From: Gammaproteobacteria bacterium
GTDB lineage: Bacteria; Pseudomonadota; Gammaproteobacteria; Pseudomonadales; Porticoccaceae
DNA: 9,007 bases
Direction: 5' to 3'
Assembly: GCA_006227015.1 (NCBI GenBank)
Contig: SBGI01000317.1
Span: 1-9,007, forward strand
Notes under the pieces: model-generated
The model's input: only the letters and a program-made list of their open reading frames with translations
Told to the model about the DNA's origin: nothing
Database searches by the model: none
Part shown: one piece after another, positions 1 through 6,817 of the stretch
Position numbering within the stretch: the first letter of the stretch is position 1
Layout: every line of letters starts with the position of its first letter
Position numbers and translations under genes: made by a program

Positions 1-680
1 TGATCCACTTTGACAAGGTCAGCAAGCGTTACCCCACAGGCCAGGAAGCGCTCAGTGGTCTCAGTTTGCACCTGGATGCCGGCGAAATGGCGTTTCTTAC
101 CGGCCACTCGGGAGCTGGCAAAAGTACCCTGCTGAAGTTGATTATGTTGATGGAAAGGCCAACCCAGGGTCAGCTGCTGATTAATGGTAAAAACCTTGGC
201 AGGCTCCATCGTAGCCAGATTCCCTATTATCGCCGCCGCGTAGGTGTGGTATTTCAGAACCACCAGCTGCTGTTTGATCGCAATGTCTTTGAGAATGTCG
301 CTTTACCCCTACAGGTATCCGGTTACCAGCCCCGGGAAGTCGGTCGGCGGGTGCGTGCGGCATTGGACAAGGTCGGATTGCTGAACAAGGAAAAACATAA
401 CCCCATTGCCTTGTCTGGCGGTGAGCAGCAGCGGGTAGGTATCGCCCGTGCGGTAGTACACAAGCCTCGCATACTGCTGGCAGATGAGCCGACGGGAAAC
501 CTTGACCCTGAGCTGTCGGCCGAAATCATGACGCTGTTCCGGCAGTTTGGTGAGCTGGGCGTGACGGTGCTGGTGGCCACCCATGATGTGGATCTGATCA
601 CCCGTATGAATCGACGTCAGCTGCACCTGCAGCAGGGCAAACTGGTGAGTGACGAGGCAATCGCAGATGTCCCCCGGTAA
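1..680 (+). CDS. ftsE: Cell division ATP-binding protein FtsE (start codon cut by one base)
   Basis: FtsE is the cytoplasmic ATPase of the FtsEX complex, an ABC-transporter-like machine at the division septum that uses ATP hydrolysis to activate periplasmic cell-wall hydrolases through FtsX and EnvC-like partners. The frame is open from base 3, and bases 1-2 are TG, so the start codon almost certainly begins one base before the window. That gives 226 residues, close to the usual 220-225. Numbering from that start, Walker A is GHSGAGKST (35-43), the Q-loop glutamine is in VVFQ (83-86), the ABC signature is LSGGEQQR (138-145), Walker B is ILLADEP (158-164), and the H-loop histidine is in ATHD (193-196). 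The GEMAFLTGHSGAGKSTLLKL stretch is typical of FtsE rather than of other ABC ATPases. An internal TTG at 66 would remove the first beta strand and is unlikely. ftsX overlaps its 3' end; ftsY is commonly the gene upstream. Confidence 0.97.
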   Translation, partial: IHFDKVSKRYPTGQEALSGLSLHLDAGEMAFLTGHSGAGKSTLLKLIMLMERPTQGQLLINGKNLGRLHRSQIPYYRRRVGVVFQNHQLLFDRNVFENVALPLQVSGYQPREVGRRVRAALDKVGLLNKEKHNPIALSGGEQQRVGIARAVVHKPRILLADEPTGNLDPELSAEIMTLFRQFGELGVTVLVATHDVDLITRMNRRQLHLQQGKLVSDEAIADVPR

Positions 681-1704
681 CCGCCTGTTGCGCCAGAAGC
701 CCTCGCCGGGCAAAAACCCGTCGCGTGAGTCCCGGGGTGATGTTCGCCGTGGGGCCAGCGATGGCATTGCCCGCTGGACAGATAAACTGAAAAGCTATGT
801 CGATCACCATCGGGGGTTATTCCTGAGTACCGGGCGGCGATTGTTGGCGGAGCCGGTCCAGACACTGATGACCTCACTGGTAGTTGCCATAGCACTGGGC
901 TTGCCCGCAGCACTTTATGTGGGTGTGGCGAACCTCCAGCAGCTAGCAGGGCGCGTTGACGGTACCGCGCAGATGACGGTGTTTCTGAAGAAAACCGCAT
1001 CGGCGGATGAGGTGGCGGGCTTGCAGAAGTTATTGCGCGATGATGGTGATATTCAGAGCGTCACATATATCTCAAGCGAGCAGGCGCTGGAGGAGTTTCA
1101 GGCACTCTCAGGCTTTGGCAGCGTCCTGGAACTACTGGATGAAAACCCGCTGCCGGCGGTGCTGCTGGTTCAGCCACAACCTCTTTTTCGCGGTGACCTG
1201 AGCCGCAGTGAAGCACTGGTTGCACGGATGGCTGAGCTTGCGGCGGTGGATGATGTGCGGCTGGATATGAAATGGATGCAGCGTTTGCAGGGCATTCTGG
1301 AAATTGGCCAGCGGCTGGTGCTGTCATTGGGCCTAGTGTTGTCTCTGGGTGTCTTGTTGATTATCGGTAATACCATCCGTCTGGCCATTGAAGGCCGGCG
1401 TGATGAAATTGTGGTGGTAAAGCTGGTGGGAGGCACGGACAGTTACGTGCGCCGACCGTTTCTTTACACCGGCATCTGGTATGGGCAGTTGGGTGGTCTG
1501 CTCGCGTGGTTGCTGGTCCTACTGGCGCTGGTCTGGATTGACGGCCCGGTGGACAGACTGGCAACACTCTATCAGACCTCATTTTACCTGACAGGGCTGG
1601 GCTTCAGTGGTCTGCTGGCGCTGCTGTTGTCCGGTGTACTACTGGGGCTGCTGGGTGCATGGCTGGCGGTTGCCAGGCATCTCGCGTACATTGAACCAAA
1701 ATAG
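667..1704 (+). CDS. ftsX: Cell division membrane protein FtsX
   Basis: FtsX is the inner-membrane subunit of FtsEX; its periplasmic loop carries the conformational signal from FtsE to murein hydrolase activators. From the ATG at 667 the protein has 345 residues: a basic cytoplasmic N-terminal extension (1-68) as in gammaproteobacteria, TM1 about 70-92, a periplasmic domain of about 120 residues, TM2 about 217-238, TM3 about 270-291 and TM4 about 313-338. The conserved cytoplasmic segment NTIRLAIEGRRDEIVVVKLVGGTDSYVRRPFLYTG lies between TM2 and TM3 (residues 235-269). I chose ATG 667 because GAGG at 654-657 sits 9 bases upstream. A GTG at 649 in the same frame would add six residues. The ATG overlaps ftsE by 14 bases, implying translational coupling and 1:1 assembly. 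The hydrophobic C-terminal half and residue order match FtsX throughout. Only the exact start is uncertain. Confidence 0.95.
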   Translation: MSPGNRLLRQKPSPGKNPSRESRGDVRRGASDGIARWTDKLKSYVDHHRGLFLSTGRRLLAEPVQTLMTSLVVAIALGLPAALYVGVANLQQLAGRVDGTAQMTVFLKKTASADEVAGLQKLLRDDGDIQSVTYISSEQALEEFQALSGFGSVLELLDENPLPAVLLVQPQPLFRGDLSRSEALVARMAELAAVDDVRLDMKWMQRLQGILEIGQRLVLSLGLVLSLGVLLIIGNTIRLAIEGRRDEIVVVKLVGGTDSYVRRPFLYTGIWYGQLGGLLAWLLVLLALVWIDGPVDRLATLYQTSFYLTGLGFSGLLALLLSGVLLGLLGAWLAVARHLAYIEPK

Positions 1705-1735
1705 GTTTTATTGATCTTAATCAGGTGCTTATCGC

Positions 1736-1761
1736 AACTTTTTACGGGTATGAAAATCTAA
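1736..1761 (+). promoter_or_regulatory. Candidate sigma-E (RpoE)-type promoter for rpoH
   Basis: AACTT at 1736-1740 (within GCAACTT, one mismatch to the sigma-E -35 GGAACTT) is followed after exactly 16 bases by TCTAA at 1757-1761 (-10 consensus TCTGA/TCAAA). Spacing and both elements resemble the known sigma-E promoter (P3) upstream of E. coli rpoH. Initiation would fall near 1768, giving a leader of about 40 bases. The elements and spacing are read directly; activity is inferred. Confidence 0.55.
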
Positions 1762-1805
1762 CTACAAGCTGGTAAACTATCGCACCCTTATATGTTGAGG
1801 CCGTT

Positions 1806-2660
1806 ATGAAGAAAGCGTTACAGACAGTTGAATGGATGGCACCCGGTGCCAATCTCTCTGCGTACATGCAGGGAGTGAATGCCATTGCCGTGTTGTCTGC
1901 CGATGAAGAGCGCTCTCTGGCAGAAGATCTCTACTATCGCGAAGACCTTGATGCAGCACGTCGACTGGTGATGTCACACCTGCGTTTTGTGGTTCATATT
2001 GCCCGTTCCTACAACGGTTATGGTCTGCCCTTGGGCGACCTGATCCAGGAAGGTAATGTGGGCCTGATGAAGGCCGTTAAACGTTTCAACCCGGAAAAAG
2101 GTGTGCGGCTGGTGTCCTTTGCCGTGCACTGGATCAAGGCTGAAATTCACGAATACGTGCTGCGCAACTGGCGTATCGTTAAAGTGGCCACCACCAAAGC
2201 CCAGCGCAAACTGTTCTTCAACCTCCGTACGGCCAAGAAGAAACTTGCCTGGCTGACCCAGGATGAGGCCAACGCCATCGCAGAGGATCTGGGTGTGGAA
2301 GTTGCCCAGGTTTATGAAATGGAGCAAAGGTTATCGGCCCGTGATGCCGCCTTTGATGCGCCGGAAGACAGCGATGACGACAGCAGTTATCAGGCGCCGG
2401 CACTTTATCTGGAAGACAAGTCCGCCGACCCGGCACTGCAATTGGAGCGTGCCGATAGCGAGCAGGATAACTGCCTGCGAATGAGCGAAGCGCTGGAAGA
2501 GCTGGATGATCGTAGCCGCGACATTATTAACAGCCGTTGGCTGGCAGATAACAAGGCGACCCTTCACGATCTGGCTGACCGCTATGGTGTTTCTGCCGAG
2601 CGAATTCGCCAACTGGAACAGAATGCCATGAAGAAAGTGCGGGCGATGATGGAAGCCTGA
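1806..2660 (+). CDS. rpoH: RNA polymerase heat-shock sigma factor RpoH (sigma-32)
   Basis: RpoH directs RNA polymerase to heat-shock promoters (chaperones and proteases such as DnaK, GroEL, Lon and ClpB). The 284-residue length is normal for the family. Region 2 spans roughly residues 52-125, with [22 protein letters not shown] (residues 73-94) and the promoter-recognising segment [20 protein letters not shown] (101-120). The sigma-32-specific RpoH box QRKLFFNLR is at 133-141. Region 4.2, a helix-turn-helix, is at about 252-279 ([20 protein letters not shown]). The ATG at 1806 has GAGG at 1797-1800, 5 bases upstream. The gene is 101 bases downstream of ftsX, the standard ftsE-ftsX-rpoH order, and has its own candidate sigma-E promoter. 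In E. coli, translation is also heat-controlled by mRNA folding around the start; I could not show such a fold here. An intrinsic terminator follows 21 bases after the stop. Confidence 0.97.
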   Translation: MKKALQTVEWMAPGANLSAYMQGVNAIAVLSADEERSLAEDLYYREDLDAARRLVMSHLRFVVHIARSYNGYGLPLGDLIQEGNVGLMKAVKRFNPEKGVRLVSFAVHWIKAEIHEYVLRNWRIVKVATTKAQRKLFFNLRTAKKKLAWLTQDEANAIAEDLGVEVAQVYEMEQRLSARDAAFDAPEDSDDDSSYQAPALYLEDKSADPALQLERADSEQDNCLRMSEALEELDDRSRDIINSRWLADNKATLHDLADRYGVSAERIRQLEQNAMKKVRAMMEA

Positions 2661-2681
2661 TTTCAGGAATCGATGCCTCGC

Positions 2682-2710
2682 AAAAAAGCCGCGGTTACCG
2701 CGGCTTTTTT
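2682..2710 (+). terminator. Intrinsic terminator after rpoH
   Basis: GCCGCGG (2688-2694), a TTA loop (2695-2697) and CCGCGGC (2698-2704) form a perfect 7-bp GC stem. It is flanked by six A (2682-2687) and six T (2705-2710), so the pairing extends to 13 bp and the structure could work on both strands. It separates ftsEX-rpoH from the next gene, whose start is 22 bases beyond. Confidence 0.93.
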
Positions 2711-2731
2711 AATGAATAGCCAAGGATCACC

Positions 2732-3121
2732 ATGAAAGCAATCGCGATTTTTACCGGACTGTCGGGTTTTATGGCTGTGGCCTTGGGCGCCTTTGGTGCC
2801 CACGGCCTGCGCGGTAGCATTGACCCGGCTTTGCTGGATGTCTGGCACACGGCGCTGCAATACCAGATGTTTCATGTGTTTGCTCTGCTGGCTATCGTGG
2901 TTGCTTCAGCGGGAGAGCCGCTGCCGCTGATGAAGTGGGCGGCTCGACTGTTTTTACTGGGCACAGTGGTTTTCTCGGGTAGCCTGTATGTGCTGGTGTT
3001 GACCGGCATCAGGGCGCTGGGAATGGTGACCCCGGTTGGTGGCGTGCTGTTGCTGGCGGGTTGGCTTGTTCTTTCCTTTGCCTTGGTGCAATGGGTCGCA
3101 CGATGCGAGAAAGGAATCTAG
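2732..3121 (+). CDS. DUF423 family small inner-membrane protein (YgdD-like)
   Basis: This 129-residue protein is almost wholly hydrophobic, with four predicted membrane helices at about residues 3-24, 45-62, 68-93 and 97-122. The GAFGAHGL segment at 19-26 and the W-H-T-A-L-Q-Y-Q-x-x-H pattern at 38-48 are characteristic of the DUF423 family (E. coli YgdD type). No biochemical function is established for the family as far as I know, so none is assigned. The ATG at 2732 has AAGGA at 2722-2726 with 5-base spacing. The stop TAG (3119-3121) shares its last base with the GTG start proposed for trmB, so the two are probably co-transcribed and translationally coupled. The gene starts just after the rpoH terminator. 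I see no clear promoter in the 22-base gap, so expression may depend on read-through or on a promoter inside or before the terminator region. Confidence 0.9.
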   Translation: MKAIAIFTGLSGFMAVALGAFGAHGLRGSIDPALLDVWHTALQYQMFHVFALLAIVVASAGEPLPLMKWAARLFLLGTVVFSGSLYVLVLTGIRALGMVTPVGGVLLLAGWLVLSFALVQWVARCEKGI

Positions 3122-3123
3122 TG
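3111..3123 (+). promoter_or_regulatory. Ribosome binding site deciding the trmB start
   Basis: AAGGA at 3111-3115 lies 5 bases before GTG at 3121-3123. This favours GTG over the in-frame upstream ATGs at 3091 and 3103, which lack a comparable site. The site lies inside the last codons of the DUF423 gene. Confidence 0.65.
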
Positions 3124-3828
3124 TTGGACATCAAACCGGAGTACAAGAAAAAATCCATTCGTAGCTACGTGGTGCGGGCGGGCCGCATGACCGATAGTCA
3201 GCGAGCTGCCTTTGAGAAGTACTGGCCCGTTTATGGGTTAAGCCTCAAGGATGGCCCGGTCAATCTTGATCAGGTGTTTGATCGTGTGGCTCCCCGGGTG
3301 CTGGAAATCGGATTTGGCATGGGTGACTCGCTGCTACAAATGTTGCAGCAGGAAACAGATAAGGACTTCGTGGGTATTGAAGTCCACCCGCCGGGGGTGG
3401 GTCGCCTCATCAATAATGCCGGGAAGACCGAGCTGAGTAATTTACGGGTGTACCTCGCAGATGCCATAGACGTGATGGACGACTGTATTCCCGTCGAAAG
3501 TTTTGACCGGGTTCAGATTTATTTTCCCGATCCCTGGCACAAGAAAAAGCACAACAAGCGCCGGCTGATACAGGCTGACTTTGTCGCCAAGCTGCGAACA
3601 CATATCAAGCCGGGGGGCGTACTGCACCTGGCTACAGATTGGGAACCCTACGCCGAGCATATGCTGGAAGTGATGGAAGCTGTCAGCGGGTTTGTGAATG
3701 AGGCCGGGCTTGGCCAATATTCCCCACGCCCGACTTATCGGCCGGTGACAAAATTTGAAAAACGAGGCGCCCGCCTTGGCCATGGAGTCTGGGACCTACT
3801 TTATCGCAAGGAATCTGACGGGGACTAG
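3121..3828 (+). CDS. trmB: tRNA (guanine-N7-)-methyltransferase TrmB
   Basis: TrmB uses S-adenosylmethionine to make 7-methylguanosine at position 46 of the tRNA variable loop. From GTG 3121 the protein has 235 residues, close to E. coli TrmB. Recognisable in order are the N-terminal IRSYVVRAGRMT, the SAM-binding glycine-rich EIGFGMG, GIEVHPPGVG, the family signature FPDPWHKKKHNKRR, TDWEPYAEHMLEVM, and the C-terminal RPVTKFEKRG followed by RLGHGVWDL. All are near-identical to known TrmB proteins. The start is a judgement: GTG 3121 has a good ribosome site, while ATG 3103 would add six residues and overlap DUF423 by 19 bases. The gene is convergent with the uspE-like gene, and its stop TAG lies in the same CTAG that supplies that gene's stop, leaving no room for a terminator between them. 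Confidence 0.95.
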   Translation: MLDIKPEYKKKSIRSYVVRAGRMTDSQRAAFEKYWPVYGLSLKDGPVNLDQVFDRVAPRVLEIGFGMGDSLLQMLQQETDKDFVGIEVHPPGVGRLINNAGKTELSNLRVYLADAIDVMDDCIPVESFDRVQIYFPDPWHKKKHNKRRLIQADFVAKLRTHIKPGGVLHLATDWEPYAEHMLEVMEAVSGFVNEAGLGQYSPRPTYRPVTKFEKRGARLGHGVWDLLYRKESDGD

Positions 3829-4658
3829 GTCGCCACCAGTAAATCACCTTTGTAGTGTTCCATAAGGCGCTCTGCCTTACACCCCATCAGGGTGCTGTAG
3901 AGGCTTGTATCATGACTTTTGCCCATCACCAGAACGGCTGCTTTCAGTTGCTGGGCGCGTTGATAGATCACAGTACAGGGCCGCCCGATTTGCAAATGTA
4001 CGCGTGACGGATCAATGGCAAAATGCTGGGCAATCGACGATTTTTCGGCCGTCAAATCTGACAGATACTCAAACCCGAGGTGGGTGGCGATTGACTCCTG
4101 CTCATCCAGCGCGCAGACAACCCTCAGCTCACGATGCATGTCATCTGCCAGATTGCTGGCAGCAGCCAGCACGTTGTGATTTAGTCCTTCGTGTTGGTCA
4201 TCATCCTGCCGGGGATCGATGGCCGCCAATATAGGTGAGTCTCGATCAGGGGGCTCGTTGGCGACCAGGTAAAGAGGGCAGGGACAGGCTTCCAGCCAGC
4301 GGGGCAGATTATCCTGGAAAATCTGGTCCAGGAACATCATGCAGATATCAGACTGTTGTGCCCTTTGGCAGGCGGCTGTGATCAAGTCCTCGTTCCATAC
4401 AACTTCGTAATCAACCGCTGCTGCCAGCCCGAGTTTTTCCACCTGTTGTCTGAGGCGTTGCTCAAGTCCAAGACGTGCTTCGTGCTTGGCATCCTGACGC
4501 GAGTTGAAGTGCACCATTTCCTCTGTGCTGAGATAACAGCGGGCGAAGGCGATGAGACTGGCACCGCTCTCAACGACCAGGGCGGCCGCCCGTTTGAGGG
4601 CTGGCTGATCAGCTGCGTTGGGATTGAGTACGACAAGGTAGGACAGGCAATTGGACAA
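3825..4658 (-). CDS. uspE: Tandem-domain universal stress protein, UspE-like
   Basis: This 277-residue protein has two universal stress protein (Usp) domains, about residues 5-135 and 142-277, like E. coli UspE but shorter (UspE is about 316). The N-terminus (YLVVLNPNAADQPALKRA) parallels the UspE start. Domain 2 keeps the ILAAIDP strand with its aspartate (148) and the VLVMGKSHDT...GDLLVAT ending. The nucleotide loop normally G-x2-G-x9-G-S/T reads G246-K-S-H249 then G259-C, so the second glycine and the final Ser/Thr are lost. Domain 1 has Asn12 where the usual Asp lies and no glycine loop. This suggests weak or absent ATP binding, as thought for UspE-type proteins. The start is TTG 4658: an in-frame stop lies 33 bases upstream, no ATG or GTG lies between, and GGGAG sits 9 bases before it. 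UspE affects motility, adhesion and stress tolerance in E. coli; the role here is inferred by family. Confidence 0.85.
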   Translation of the reverse strand: MSNCLSYLVVLNPNAADQPALKRAAALVVESGASLIAFARCYLSTEEMVHFNSRQDAKHEARLGLEQRLRQQVEKLGLAAAVDYEVVWNEDLITAACQRAQQSDICMMFLDQIFQDNLPRWLEACPCPLYLVANEPPDRDSPILAAIDPRQDDDQHEGLNHNVLAAASNLADDMHRELRVVCALDEQESIATHLGFEYLSDLTAEKSSIAQHFAIDPSRVHLQIGRPCTVIYQRAQQLKAAVLVMGKSHDTSLYSTLMGCKAERLMEHYKGDLLVAT

Positions 4659-4672
4659 GAATTTCTGCTCCC
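4656..4672 (-). promoter_or_regulatory. Ribosome binding site and TTG start of the uspE-like gene
   Basis: On the minus strand GGGAG (4672-4668) precedes TTG (4658-4656) by 9 bases. An in-frame TAA at 4691-4689 and the absence of any ATG or GTG before the first Usp beta strand make TTG the only reasonable start. A rare start codon would lower translation efficiency. Confidence 0.65.
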
Positions 4673-4704
4673 GGAGAACCGTAGGATTTTAGGCGGCCGC
4701 TCCA

Positions 4705-4710
4705 TATAAT
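4705..4710 (+). promoter_or_regulatory. Possible -10 element for the elbB operon
   Basis: A perfect TATAAT lies in the 116-base gap between the divergent uspE-like and elbB starts. It would give a leader of about 58 bases before elbB. I see no good -35 at 15-19 bases upstream and no TGn extension, so an activator may be needed or the match may be chance. No convincing promoter was found for uspE on the other strand. Confidence 0.35.
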
Positions 4711-4774
4711 CGGGGTTCTACTCTAACCATAGACTATTTTTATTCAGTACCAGGGCAAATTTGGGAGGGTTCTT

Positions 4775-5431
4775 ATGGCTAAACGTGTTGCAGTGGTTCT
4801 TTCTGGTTGCGGTGTCTACGACGGGTCGGAAATCTACGAAACGGTGATTACCTTGCTTCGCCTGGACCAGGCTGGCGCTGAGGTTCAATGTTTTGCGCCC
4901 GATATACAGCAGCTTCATGTCATCAACCATGCGACTGGCGAGGTCATGGCGGGTGAGGAACGCAATGTGCTCACAGAAGCAGCCCGTCTGGCGAGAGGAA
5001 ACATACAGGACCTGTCAGAAGCCGATGCCGCCGAATTTGATGCCGTCATTCTTCCTGGCGGCTTCGGGGCGGCAAAAAACCTCTCGAATTTTGCCTTGAA
5101 CGGCGCCGGTCTGACAGTGACTCCATCCCTGGTCGCGTTTATTCAGAACATGCGTGAGGCAAACAAGCCGGTGGGCCTGATGTGTATAGCACCCGCCATG
5201 ACCGGTGTGCTGTTTGCTGAAGGAGCCACGTGCACCATTGGCAGTGATCCGGGGGTTGCCGGGGCTATCGAAATGACCGGCGCCATCCACAAAAATTGTG
5301 GGGTGGATGAGGTCTGTATTGATGAAGCCAACAAGCTGGTAACCACCCCCGCCTATATGCTGGCGGAAAATATCAGTGAAGCCGCCCTCGGCATCAATAA
5401 ACTAGTGGATGCCGTGCTGGCGATGGCCTGA
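4775..5431 (+). CDS. elbB: Isoprenoid biosynthesis glyoxalase ElbB (DJ-1/PfpI superfamily)
   Basis: ElbB belongs to the DJ-1/PfpI (class I glutamine amidotransferase-like) superfamily. The E. coli protein was formerly called sigma cross-reacting protein 27A, has been linked to early isoprenoid synthesis, and shows glyoxalase-type activity on reactive dicarbonyls. The 218-residue product matches the family over its whole length: VVLSGCGVYDGSEIYE (residues 7-22), CFAPD (39-43), VINH (49-52), LPGGFGAAKNLSNFA (93-107), the nucleophile elbow GLMCIAPAM with Cys137, and TTPAYMLAENI (190-200). The ATG at 4775 has a strong GGAGG at 4764-4768, 6 bases upstream. It is divergent from uspE and overlaps the next gene by one base (TGATG), so it probably heads a small operon with the DUF2390 gene. 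The identity is firm; the physiological substrate is not settled for the family. Confidence 0.95.
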   Translation: MAKRVAVVLSGCGVYDGSEIYETVITLLRLDQAGAEVQCFAPDIQQLHVINHATGEVMAGEERNVLTEAARLARGNIQDLSEADAAEFDAVILPGGFGAAKNLSNFALNGAGLTVTPSLVAFIQNMREANKPVGLMCIAPAMTGVLFAEGATCTIGSDPGVAGAIEMTGAIHKNCGVDEVCIDEANKLVTTPAYMLAENISEAALGINKLVDAVLAMA

Positions 5432-5943
5432 TGGTGAAATCGCACATACCGGACAATCCTTTCTGGACATATTCCCTGGCGCATTATGGTCGCAGGGAGG
5501 TGGCACAGGCATGCCACAATCTGCAGGATACCCGGGGTATTAATATTAACCTGCTCCTTTTTTGCTGCTGGACCGGGGCCAGAGGGGAAAAGCTGGATAC
5601 CTCGCAGATCTGCAAAGCACAAAGTTTAATTGCCGAGTGGGATATACAGGTCGTGCAACGTCTGCGTCAGTTGCGACGCTTTCTCAAAGAGTGTGCGAAT
5701 GCAACTGACCAGATACGTCACGAAGTAGCAAATCTGGAGCTGAGTTCAGAGCGGGTGGTGCAGGATATGCTCGCTGAATGGTGGCTGGCAGAACCTCGCT
5801 CCGTCGGTACGACCTCTGACCAGGGAGTATCCGAACTGCAGGAGGCCAACCTTGATCTTTTTCTGTCGTTGTCAGGGGCGCCGTTACCCGGACAACATTC
5901 GCCATTACTGTGGCCGTTAACTCTGCCACGTTCCCCCGCATGA
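5431..5943 (+). CDS. TIGR02444 (DUF2390) family protein
   Basis: This 170-residue soluble protein has no signal peptide or membrane segment. Its N-terminal half, with F-W-x-Y-S-L-x-H-Y at 11-19, V-A-Q-A-C-x-N-L-Q-D at 24-33, the ININLLLFCCW segment at 37-47 and VVQRLRQLRRFLK at 74-86, fits the TIGR02444/DUF2390 family found in gammaproteobacteria such as Pseudomonas and Vibrio. No function is known to me. The body is predicted mostly helical; the C-terminal 25 residues are proline-rich and probably disordered. The ATG at 5431 overlaps the elbB stop by one base (TGATG) and has only a weak ribosome site, so translation likely depends on ribosomes finishing elbB. GTG at 5434 is an alternative start. 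The FKBP-type isomerase gene begins 47 bases after its stop. Family assignment is from recognised motifs, not a profile search. Confidence 0.85.
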   Translation: MVKSHIPDNPFWTYSLAHYGRREVAQACHNLQDTRGININLLLFCCWTGARGEKLDTSQICKAQSLIAEWDIQVVQRLRQLRRFLKECANATDQIRHEVANLELSSERVVQDMLAEWWLAEPRSVGTTSDQGVSELQEANLDLFLSLSGAPLPGQHSPLLWPLTLPRSPA

Positions 5944-5990
5944 ATTGCTGTAAGATGCAGGCTGACGAAGAGATTGATAAAGGATGAATT

Positions 5991-6734
5991 ATGAAGATGA
6001 AACTGTTGTTGCTGGCGTTGACGGCGTCACTGACGCTGACGGCCTGCAAGGACGACGCCGAATCTGGGCAGGCGGATACAAATGTAGCATTGGGTAATCA
6101 GGCCCAGAAGCTGAGTTATCTGATCGGCATGGACACCGGTGGCCGGCTTTCAGCACAGCCCGAGATTGAACTGGATCGCGAAGCTTTTCTGGCAGGTTTT
6201 GATGACGCAGTTGCAGGCCGAGATCCCCGCTTGAGCCAGGAGGAGCTGACGGCTGTGGTTCAGGCCTTCCAGGAACAGCAGCAGGCCAAGCAGGAGCAGG
6301 TCACCGCAGAGCGACAGGAAGCTATGCGCCTGGCAGCGGAAAACAATGCCGCTGAGGGCAAAGCTTTTCTGGAGGAGAATTCAGGTAAGGACGGTGTGGT
6401 GACAACGGAAACCGGGCTGCAATACAAAGTGTTGCAGGTGGGCGCCGGTGCCATGCCCGCCGCCGCCAGTACGGTTGAGGTCAAATACCGCGGCCGGCTG
6501 ATTGATGGTACCGAGTTTGATGCCTCGGAAAATCATGGCGGCAGCGTCGAGTTTCGTCTCGATCAGGTAATTCCCGGCTGGACAGAAGCTCTGCAGAAAA
6601 TGCAGGAGGGCGCTGTTTGGGAGTTGTATATTCCGGCTGACCTGGCTTACGGGCCAAGCGGTACCTCAGGCCTGGTAGGACCCAATGCCACGCTGATTTT
6701 TGAAGTTGAGCTGATAGAAGTTATCGCAGAATAG
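5991..6734 (+). CDS. FKBP-type peptidyl-prolyl cis-trans isomerase, envelope lipoprotein (FkpA/Mip-like)
   Basis: This 247-residue protein speeds proline isomerisation and probably acts as a chaperone in the periplasm or at the outer membrane. Residues 1-18 form a lipoprotein signal peptide ending in the lipobox LTAC, with Cys19 lipidated. Lys at +2 rather than Asp suggests sorting to the outer membrane. An FKBP N-terminal dimerisation region follows (about 36-130; KLSYLIGMDTG at 40-50, then a Gln/Glu/Lys-rich helix 90-120). The catalytic FKBP domain is about 138-245. Pocket residues known from FKBP12 are all present: Tyr166, Phe176-Asp177, Val193-Ile194, Trp197, Tyr220 and Phe237. The ATG at 5991 has AAAGGA at 5979-5984 with 6-base spacing. 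It lies 47 bases after the DUF2390 gene on the same strand and ends at a bidirectional terminator facing rsd. In Pseudomonas an FKBP gene is also next to algQ, as I recall. Confidence 0.92.
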   Translation: MKMKLLLLALTASLTLTACKDDAESGQADTNVALGNQAQKLSYLIGMDTGGRLSAQPEIELDREAFLAGFDDAVAGRDPRLSQEELTAVVQAFQEQQQAKQEQVTAERQEAMRLAAENNAAEGKAFLEENSGKDGVVTTETGLQYKVLQVGAGAMPAAASTVEVKYRGRLIDGTEFDASENHGGSVEFRLDQVIPGWTEALQKMQEGAVWELYIPADLAYGPSGTSGLVGPNATLIFEVELIEVIAE

Positions 6735-6752
6735 GTAGCTTGGCAGGTAAGA

Positions 6753-6783
6753 AATAAAAAAGGCCCCCAGGGCCTTTTTTATT
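6753..6783. terminator. Bidirectional intrinsic terminator between the FKBP gene and rsd
   Basis: AATAAAAAAGGCCC (6753-6766) and GGGCCTTTTTTATT (6770-6783) pair perfectly around a CCA loop: a 6-bp AGGCCC/GGGCCT stem core with A and T tracts on either side. It sits 19 bases after the FKBP stop on the plus strand and 35 bases after the rsd stop on the minus strand, so it can serve both convergent genes. Confidence 0.9.
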
Positions 6784-6817
6784 GTCAATTTTTCGGAGTG
6801 GCTATTTTTGAGAGTGC

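Noticed and set aside
309..767. 152-codon minus-strand open frame across ftsE/ftsX
   Set aside because: It is fully antisense to clear FtsE and FtsX coding, has no recognisable motif, and its composition is that of a shadow frame.
1729..1737. DnaA box near rpoH (TTATCGCAA)
   Set aside because: Only 6 of 9 bases match TTATCCACA, and it is a single copy.
1806..2060. RpoH mRNA thermosensor fold around the start codon
   Set aside because: I looked for a segment pairing with the ribosome site and start region and found only 5-base matches; a folding calculation would be needed. GGCCGTTA recurs at 2070-2077 but as a direct copy, not a complement.
4582..4700. Two GCGGCCGC palindromes 111 bases apart (4582-4589 and 4693-4700)
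   Set aside because: One is inside uspE and one in the intergenic gap; in GC-rich DNA these are plausible by chance, with no shared flanks.
6181..6372. 12-base direct repeat AAGCTTTTCTGG at 6181-6192 and 6361-6372 in the FKBP gene
   Set aside because: The copies are in frame and both encode an alpha-helical A-F-L segment; there is no wider similarity around them and no sign of a mobile element.
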